A stretch of DNA of 64,000 bases from UBA6055 sp965214085 (lineage in GTDB: Bacteria; Chloroflexota; Anaerolineae; Aggregatilineales; Phototrophicaceae). Below the pieces are notes generated by a model. It saw only the letters and a list, made by a program, of their open reading frames with translations, was not told where the DNA came from and searched no databases. Positions 59,256-64,000 of this stretch are shown here, in pieces. The stretch is from the NCBI GenBank assembly GCA_965214085.1, contig OZ243937.1, positions 744,001 to 808,000 of the forward strand, written 5' to 3'. Made by a program: the position numbers and the translations under genes. The first letter of the stretch is position 1, and each line of letters opens with the position of its first letter.

Positions 59256-61070
59256 CTATAGCATGATTTCTTGCGCCTGCGACTGGATATTCTCCTGCGC
59301 GGCGTCGGCGAAGTCTTCAAGCGGCATGGCGCCCAAGTCCTCGTCGTTGCGCAAGCGCACACTAACAGTCCGGTTCTCTATATCGCGGTCGCCGACGATC
59401 AGCAGCCAGGGGATATTCATTCGCCGGTGCTGCTTGATCTTCGAGCGCATATTGCGGTCTTGCAGGTCGGCTTTGACGCGCAGGCCGCGCGACTTTAGCA
59501 AGCTCTCGATCTCGCGGGCGTAGTCGTTGTGGCTCTCGCGTATAGGAATGATGACGGCTTGCGTGGGCGCCAGCCAAGGCGGAAACGCGCCGGCGAAATG
59601 CTCGATCAGGATGCCGATGAAGCGCTCCAGGCTGCCGAAGGGCGCGCGATGAATCATGACTGGGCGCTTGCGCTCGTTGTCACGGTCGACATATTCCAGG
59701 TCAAAGCGCTGCGGCAAATTGTAATCGACTTGCACCGTTCCCAGCTGCCATTCGCGCTTCAGGACATCGCGCACGATAAAATCGAGTTTGGGCCCATAGA
59801 AGGCCGCTTCACCCGGCTCCAGCTGATAATCCATGCCCAAAGATTCGCAAGCGTCGATGATGGCGACGGTGGCCGCCTCCCAGAGCGAGTTGTCGCCCAC
59901 GTATTTGTCGCTGTCGGGGTCTCTCGTGCCGAGGCGGGCGCGGAAATCACTCATACCCAGCGAACTGAATACGTGTTGAATCAGCCGGACGACGCCCTTG
60001 AACTCGTCCAGCAACTGATCTGGCCGGACGAAGAGATGGGCGTCATCGACGGTGAAGCCGCGCACACGCGTCAGGCCCCGCAATTCGCCCGACTGCTCAT
60101 AGCGATAGACCGTGCCGAATTCGGCGTAGCGCAGCGGCAAATCGCGATAAGAGCGCGGCTGGCTGGTGTAAACGCGGCAGTGATGCGGGCAGTTCATGGG
60201 CCGCAGCAAGAATTCATCGCCGTCGACGTCTATCGGCGTATATTGGCTGTCGGCGTAATAGGGGTAGTGGCCCGAAGTCTTGTACAGTTCGATATTGCCC
60301 AGGTGCGGCGTGACCACCGGCAGATAGCCGCGCTCGATCTGAATGTCTCGCAGCCAGCGCTCCAGCGTGTCGCGCAGGGTCGCGCCATTTGGCAGCCAAA
60401 GCGGCAATCCCTTGCCCACCATCGAATCGATGATGAATAGGTCGAGCTTTTCACCCAGCACACGGTGGTCGCGCTTGATCGCTTCCTGCAAGCGCGCGCG
60501 GTGATCGGCCAGCTCTGCGGGGTTGGTCCAAGCCGTGCCGTAGATGCGCGTGAGCTGCTGGCGTTTTTCGTCGCCGCGCCAATACGCGCCGGCCGGCGGA
60601 CGCAGCGAAATGCTGACCGCTTTGGGATTGATGTCCTTGGTGCTGTGCACGTGCGGCCCGCGGCAGAGGTCCGTGAATTTATTCTGCGTATAGATCGTCA
60701 GGCTGTTCGCCGGCTCGCTGATAGCGTTGCCGTTGTCGTCAACGCGGCCATTAACCAGGTCGTCAATGAGTTCCAGCTTGTAGGGCTGATCGTGAAAGAT
60801 CGCCTTGGCTTCGGCCGGGCTGACTTCGCGCATGGTGAAATTATGGCGCTGCGACAGAATTTTTTTCATGCGCTTCTCGACCCATTTGATGTCGGCTTCG
60901 GCGAGGGCAGTCGGCAGGTCGAAGTCGTAATAGAAGCCGTCTTCGATCGGGGGACCGATGGCGGTCTTGGCCTCGGGGAAACGTTCCAGCACCGCCTCCG
61001 CCATGACGTGGGCGGCGGAATGTCGGATCTTGTAAAGCTGGCTGTCTTCGTAGCGTTCTTCGGCCATCAT
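59256..61070 (-). CDS. thrS: Threonyl-tRNA synthetase lacking the N-terminal TGS domain
   Basis: 604 residues. It starts MMAEERYEDSQLYKIRHSAA, going directly into the editing domain (HSAAHVMAE with its two histidines). The class II core follows: zinc ligands in RPMNCPHHCRVY, motif 2 around AEFGTVYRYEQSGELRG, motif 3 GSLERFIGILIEHF, then the anticodon-binding domain (VIIPIRESHNDYA, MNIPWLLIVGDRD). Usual bacterial ThrRS is about 640 residues with a TGS domain of about 60 residues ahead. The bases upstream (61071-61222) hold no in-frame TGS, so its loss appears real. It attaches threonine to tRNA-Thr. Confidence 0.95.
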   Translation of the reverse strand: MMAEERYEDSQLYKIRHSAAHVMAEAVLERFPEAKTAIGPPIEDGFYYDFDLPTALAEADIKWVEKRMKKILSQRHNFTMREVSPAEAKAIFHDQPYKLELIDDLVNGRVDDNGNAISEPANSLTIYTQNKFTDLCRGPHVHSTKDINPKAVSISLRPPAGAYWRGDEKRQQLTRIYGTAWTNPAELADHRARLQEAIKRDHRVLGEKLDLFIIDSMVGKGLPLWLPNGATLRDTLERWLRDIQIERGYLPVVTPHLGNIELYKTSGHYPYYADSQYTPIDVDGDEFLLRPMNCPHHCRVYTSQPRSYRDLPLRYAEFGTVYRYEQSGELRGLTRVRGFTVDDAHLFVRPDQLLDEFKGVVRLIQHVFSSLGMSDFRARLGTRDPDSDKYVGDNSLWEAATVAIIDACESLGMDYQLEPGEAAFYGPKLDFIVRDVLKREWQLGTVQVDYNLPQRFDLEYVDRDNERKRPVMIHRAPFGSLERFIGILIEHFAGAFPPWLAPTQAVIIPIRESHNDYAREIESLLKSRGLRVKADLQDRNMRSKIKQHRRMNIPWLLIVGDRDIENRTVSVRLRNDEDLGAMPLEDFADAAQENIQSQAQEIML

Positions 61071-61222
61071 TTGTCCTCTGGTCGAGTCTCATTTTCTGGC
61101 GAGCCTGGCAGCCGCATCAGGCGGCAAACGCTGGAAATTATAGCGGAGAATGGAGGCGCGGAGGTAGGGGCAGCCGCGGAAGCAAAATATGCGCGCTGTG
61201 AAGTCAGCTACTGCTTTGAGGC

Positions 61223-61660
61223 TCAGTCGTCGATCAGGACCAGCACCTCTTCGATGACCGCTTGCGCGATGGCTTGGGTGGCCAGTTTGCTCTGTGGGGC
61301 GGCATCCCGTGGGTCAGCTCGCTCGTCTTCCGTGACGCGCGTGAAGAGGCTCTCGAAGACATCTTGCGCGACCAGATTGTCAATCGTATCTTCGATGATT
61401 TCGGGTTGCAGTTGTTCAACAATGATATGCGGCGTATCCAGCACGGCGTAACGAACGGGCGGCGTCTCGGGTATAGATTCCGTTACCATCCAGGTTAATG
61501 ACAGTTGTCGGTGGATATATGACAATGTGGCGAACAAGGCTGTGTATACCGTCCCGTCTTCCATCTGCACGAGCACATCACAGGCATCGCCCTCCTCGTG
61601 CATTTCGCATAATATCTCTTCCGGGACGATCATAATATCGGCAATTGAATGAATGGACAT
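61223..61660 (-). CDS. Hypothetical protein, 145 residues
   Basis: From ATG 61660 (MSIHSIADIMIVPEEILCEM). A beta-rich middle (DACDVLVQMEDGTVYTALFA, RYAVLDTPHIIVEQL) is followed by an acidic helical C-terminus (IIEDTIDNLVAQDVFESLF, AIAQAVIEEVLVLIDD). No family recognised. Located between thrS and the repeat-rich gap; independent of thrS by orientation and spacing (152 nt). Probably cytoplasmic. Confidence 0.55.
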   Translation of the reverse strand: MSIHSIADIMIVPEEILCEMHEEGDACDVLVQMEDGTVYTALFATLSYIHRQLSLTWMVTESIPETPPVRYAVLDTPHIIVEQLQPEIIEDTIDNLVAQDVFESLFTRVTEDERADPRDAAPQSKLATQAIAQAVIEEVLVLIDD

Positions 61661-61820
61661 CAGTTCCAGTTCCCTGTTGCGAACAATTTGCTATGCTCAA
61701 TTATATGCAGTTTGAAGCGACATTTGAATAAGCATATCATGAATTGCGCCGCATTTGTTAATAGAATCACAATCAAATGGCGCCATCGTGCCCGCGTTTC
61801 CGCATAATCTCGTTGTGCGT

Positions 61821-61912
61821 ATGGGCGGCCGGCGGCTCGCCTGTACAGACTGTCAAATTTTTTGGGTTCGGCATTTTGTGTGAGCCAAGTCGTGGCTGGC
61901 GGGCGGCTGTGG
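61821..61912 (+). repeat. Diverged 90-bp repeat, copy C
   Basis: GGCGGCTCGCCTGTAC, then GCATTTTGTGTGAGCCAAG and CGGCTGTGG, matching the second half of 38011-38100. The 375-bp gap 61661-62035 also contains GTTTCCGCATAATCTC (about 61797-61812). No gene. Confidence 0.6.
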
Positions 61913-62035
61913 TGAAAAATTCTGTGCCGATTTCGCTGAGGGAATGATAGCCTCAAAATTCACCATAGCCTCTCCAATGCAATTTTGACAGTTGTCGATT
62001 ATCATGCTGGCAATGTCAAACAGCGAGAAGTATTG

Positions 62036-62845
62036 ATGCAAAAGCGCGACGAACCGGATCACCCTCTCCATCAGGCAGGTATCCAACGCCCGGCGCCGCC
62101 GTCGCCGGCTGTCAAGCGCCCAAAGACACGGCTGGCTGATAGGCCGCTGCTGACCTATTCGCTGGTGGCGCTCAACGGGTTGATATTTCTGGCCGGCTAC
62201 CTGATGCCGCAGCTTGAATTTGAGCTGTTCCTGCGCGGGGCTTTGCTGCCGCAGTTGGTTGTCTTCAATGGCGAAGTATACCGCCTGTTCACCGCCATGT
62301 TCCTGCACGGCAGCCTGGCTCACGTGCTTTTTAACACCTATGCGATATTCATCGTGGGCCAGACGATCGAGCCGATTTTTGGGCGCGCGCGCTATCTGCT
62401 GATTTATCTGCTGGGCGGCTTGACCGGCTCGGCAGCCAGCCTGGCTTTGGGCGGGCTTGATGGGGCGTCGGTCGGCGCGTCTGGGGCGGTCTTCGCTATC
62501 TTCGCGGCGCAAGGCGTACATCTTTATCAGCATCGCGGCGTCTATGTCAATGTACGCGGGCAATTGCGCCACATGGCCATTCTGATCGCGATGAATCTGC
62601 TGATCGGGTTTTTGCCCGGATCTCGGATTGACAATTGGGGGCATATCGGCGGCTTGCTAGGTGGCGCTGTTTTGGCTTGGCGCATCGGCCCGCGGCTGGT
62701 TCGTCCCAGCGCGCCGATCCGCAGCCCGCGTGATCTCGCCAAGCTGGATAGCAATCCGCTGCGCTTGCATCTGCCCGAGCTAGTGATCTACATCGGCGCT
62801 TTGATCGGCCTGGTTATCCTCGTCATCAATCTGCTGGCCGCGTAG
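62036..62845 (+). CDS. Rhomboid intramembrane serine protease
   Basis: 269 residues from ATG 62036 (MQKRDEPDHPLHQAG) with GAGAAG upstream; the ORF from 61985 is less likely. Six or seven membrane helices. The catalytic serine is S149 in GASGAVF, the partner H203 in WGHIGG, and H91 and N100 (FLHGSLAHVLFN) form the oxyanion region. It cleaves membrane-anchored substrates. Its 3' end overlaps the convergent DUF2304 gene by 66 nt. Confidence 0.9.
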   Translation: MQKRDEPDHPLHQAGIQRPAPPSPAVKRPKTRLADRPLLTYSLVALNGLIFLAGYLMPQLEFELFLRGALLPQLVVFNGEVYRLFTAMFLHGSLAHVLFNTYAIFIVGQTIEPIFGRARYLLIYLLGGLTGSAASLALGGLDGASVGASGAVFAIFAAQGVHLYQHRGVYVNVRGQLRHMAILIAMNLLIGFLPGSRIDNWGHIGGLLGGAVLAWRIGPRLVRPSAPIRSPRDLAKLDSNPLRLHLPELVIYIGALIGLVILVINLLAA

Positions 62846-63181
62846 CTGCTCCAATTCATATCGCAGCAGGGCGATCTGCTGCGCCGACTCTTTGCTCTCG
62901 CGCGTAAGCCTGGTGATGACAGTGGAGAAGTAGAGCTGGATGAAGAGCATAAAGAACGCCGCCAGCAGAAAAAGCAGATTAGAAGGGTCGTAGATGCCGA
63001 CCAACGCCGCCAGACTATGGAGCAGATCGCGCCAGAGGCCCAGGATCAGCATCACGATGGCTGTGCCCAGCCAGAGCAACGAGTATTCCTCGCTCAGACG
63101 CCGCCGCCGCACCAATTCCAAAATCACCAGCAGAGAAATCAGAGCGGCGCCAACGGTGAAGACAATCGAGCGATCAATCAT
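62780..63181 (-). CDS. DUF2304 membrane protein
   Basis: 133 residues from ATG 63181 with GGGAGG upstream. Three hydrophobic helices (IVFTVGAALISLLVILELV, YSLLWLGTAIVMLILGLW, LLFLLAAFFMLFIQLYFS) and a C-terminal coiled coil (ESAQQIALLRYELEQLR) match DUF2304, often found near glycosyltransferases and thought to help them at the membrane. The stop lies inside the rhomboid gene on the opposite strand (66-nt overlap), which keeps both frames intact. Confidence 0.8.
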   Translation of the reverse strand: MIDRSIVFTVGAALISLLVILELVRRRRLSEEYSLLWLGTAIVMLILGLWRDLLHSLAALVGIYDPSNLLFLLAAFFMLFIQLYFSTVITRLTRESKESAQQIALLRYELEQLRGQQIDDEDNQADQSADVDH

Positions 63182-63255
63182 GTCGAACCTCCCTGCATCG
63201 GGCCAAGGGAACCGCGTCGTGTCGAATTGTAGCTTAGCATGAATCAGGTTTAATC

Positions 63256-64000
63256 ATGCCGCAGACCCTGATTGAACTGACCGGCGACGCTGGCGCCCCG
63301 CTGCTAAATATCATGCCCGCCAACGGTTTTCCGCCGCAGACATACTTGCCCATGCTGCGCGCTCTGGCTGGCTTTCACTCGATCAGCCTGCCGCCGCGCG
63401 CGCTTTGGGGCGATCAAGCCGCGCCGGCCACGCTTCGCAGTTGGCGCGATGCCGCTAATGATCTGCTGGGAGGGCTTGACCGCTTTGGCCTCGACGACAT
63501 CGTCGCGGTCGGGCACTCCTTGGGCGGCGTGCTGTCGATGCTGGCGCTGATCAAGGAGCCGCAGCGCTTCCGGGCTTTGGTTATGCTTGACCCGGTTTTG
63601 CTGCCACAAGCTGCGCTTGACATGCTTGCCGCAGCGCGCGGCGCGGGCCGGATCGATGACATGCCGCTTGTGCAAGGCGCGCGGCGCAGGCGTCGATTCT
63701 TCGCGAGCCGGCGGGTCGCCTACAGCCGCTTTCGCGAGAAGCCGATCTTCGCTGATTGGCCGGCGGAGGCGCTGAGCTTGTATGTCGAGCACGGTCTGCG
63801 CGCCCGCGACAACGGCGCCGGCTACGAGTTGACCTGGAGCCCGGAGTGGGAGGCCTACTATTTCTCAACGGTGTACCAATGTATCTGGCAGGACTTGCCC
63901 AAGCTGAATAACCTGGCGCCGACTTTGATTATACGCGCTGAGGACAGCGATACCTTTCCAGATACGTCGTATGCCAGGGCGCGGTCGCTTGCGCCGGCAG
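63256..64000 (+). CDS. Alpha/beta hydrolase (3' end outside window)
   Basis: About 248 residues visible from ATG 63256 (MPQTLIELTGDAGAPLLNI). The nucleophile elbow is VGHSLGGVL; before it, NIMPANGFPPQTYLPMLRAL is the usual strand-turn-cap region. The later APTLIIRAEDSDTFP is where the acid residue (Asp) sits; the catalytic histidine lies beyond the end. Esterase, lipase or lactonase type; substrate not readable. It is divergent from the DUF2304 gene. Confidence 0.88.
   Translation, partial: MPQTLIELTGDAGAPLLNIMPANGFPPQTYLPMLRALAGFHSISLPPRALWGDQAAPATLRSWRDAANDLLGGLDRFGLDDIVAVGHSLGGVLSMLALIKEPQRFRALVMLDPVLLPQAALDMLAAARGAGRIDDMPLVQGARRRRRFFASRRVAYSRFREKPIFADWPAEALSLYVEHGLRARDNGAGYELTWSPEWEAYYFSTVYQCIWQDLPKLNNLAPTLIIRAEDSDTFPDTSYARARSLAPA

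Noticed and set aside
59529..60440. 303-codon open frame on the plus strand
   Set aside because: Antisense to thrS; composition is that of a mirror frame.

Overview
The window is GC-rich chromosomal DNA, densely packed with protein genes on both strands. It carries one tRNA gene and no rRNA, CRISPR array or phage. I see no outer-membrane machinery. Secreted proteins with Pro/Thr-rich linkers, a MutL-type ASKHA ATPase in a membrane-protein operon, S9 peptidases, a BMP-type ABC transporter and many dispersed palindromic repeats suggest a free-living or sponge/sediment-associated Chloroflexota (Anaerolineae/Caldilineae-like). This is inference from gene content, not a phylogenetic placement.

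Layout. 1-1.4 kb: the start of mscL (minus) and three related small coiled-coil genes, two with near-consensus promoters. 1.4-4.3 kb: a single-chain MmeI-like restriction-modification enzyme. 4.4-11.0 kb: a plus-strand operon of seven genes (a small protein, a DUF6754-like membrane protein, two further membrane proteins, a large SH3/Pro-rich membrane protein, MutL and a small coiled-coil protein). It is the best candidate for an undescribed system. 11.1-24.0 kb: minus-strand catabolic and envelope genes (S9 peptidase, beta-lactamase-fold hydrolase, a broken BMP binding protein, MBL hydrolase, CPBP protein, glycosyltransferase, sugar epimerase, methyltransferase, CrtC/AttH-like lipocalin, carbamoylase-type amidase, sulfatase). 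24.2-28.6 kb: a secreted WD40 protein, a PAP2-like membrane protein, a repeat-rich intergenic region and a secreted FN3 protein flanked by inverted repeats.

28.8-36.0 kb, minus strand: a NUDIX hydrolase and a BMP-type ABC transporter whose two permease genes and ATPase gene are separated by a sulfite-oxidase-like gene and a cytosine-methylase/GIY-YIG nuclease pair. 36.1-38.1 kb: repeats, a secreted protein gene interrupted by an 18-G tract, and a lipoprotein. 38.2-49.3 kb: nucleotidyltransferase, enolase-superfamily enzyme, PLP dehydratase, a methyltransferase-nuclease fusion with a 13-G tract upstream, a Wzz-like protein, a heptad-repeat protein, MetY, an EamA transporter, an IS3 transposase remnant, an FGGY kinase and a membrane protein. 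49.4-64 kb: a glycoside-hydrolase-like protein, a secreted TPR protein, a secreted thioredoxin-NHL protein, an HtrA-like protease, a damaged EamA gene, ferredoxin, tRNA-Arg, a RelE-type toxin-antitoxin pair, ThrRS without a TGS domain, an unknown protein, a rhomboid protease, a DUF2304 protein and a truncated alpha/beta hydrolase.

Common threads. Three restriction-modification-type loci and one toxin-antitoxin pair lie in 64 kb. Dispersed repeats recur: 20-bp palindromes with a GTAGGGGCGA-type edge, ACACAGAG micro-tandems, GGGCAATCGC modules, CCCCTCC hairpins and a 194-bp near-identical pair 10 kb apart. They occupy most gene-poor stretches and in one place form the C-terminus of a transporter protein. 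Two long G tracts suggest possible length-variable switching.
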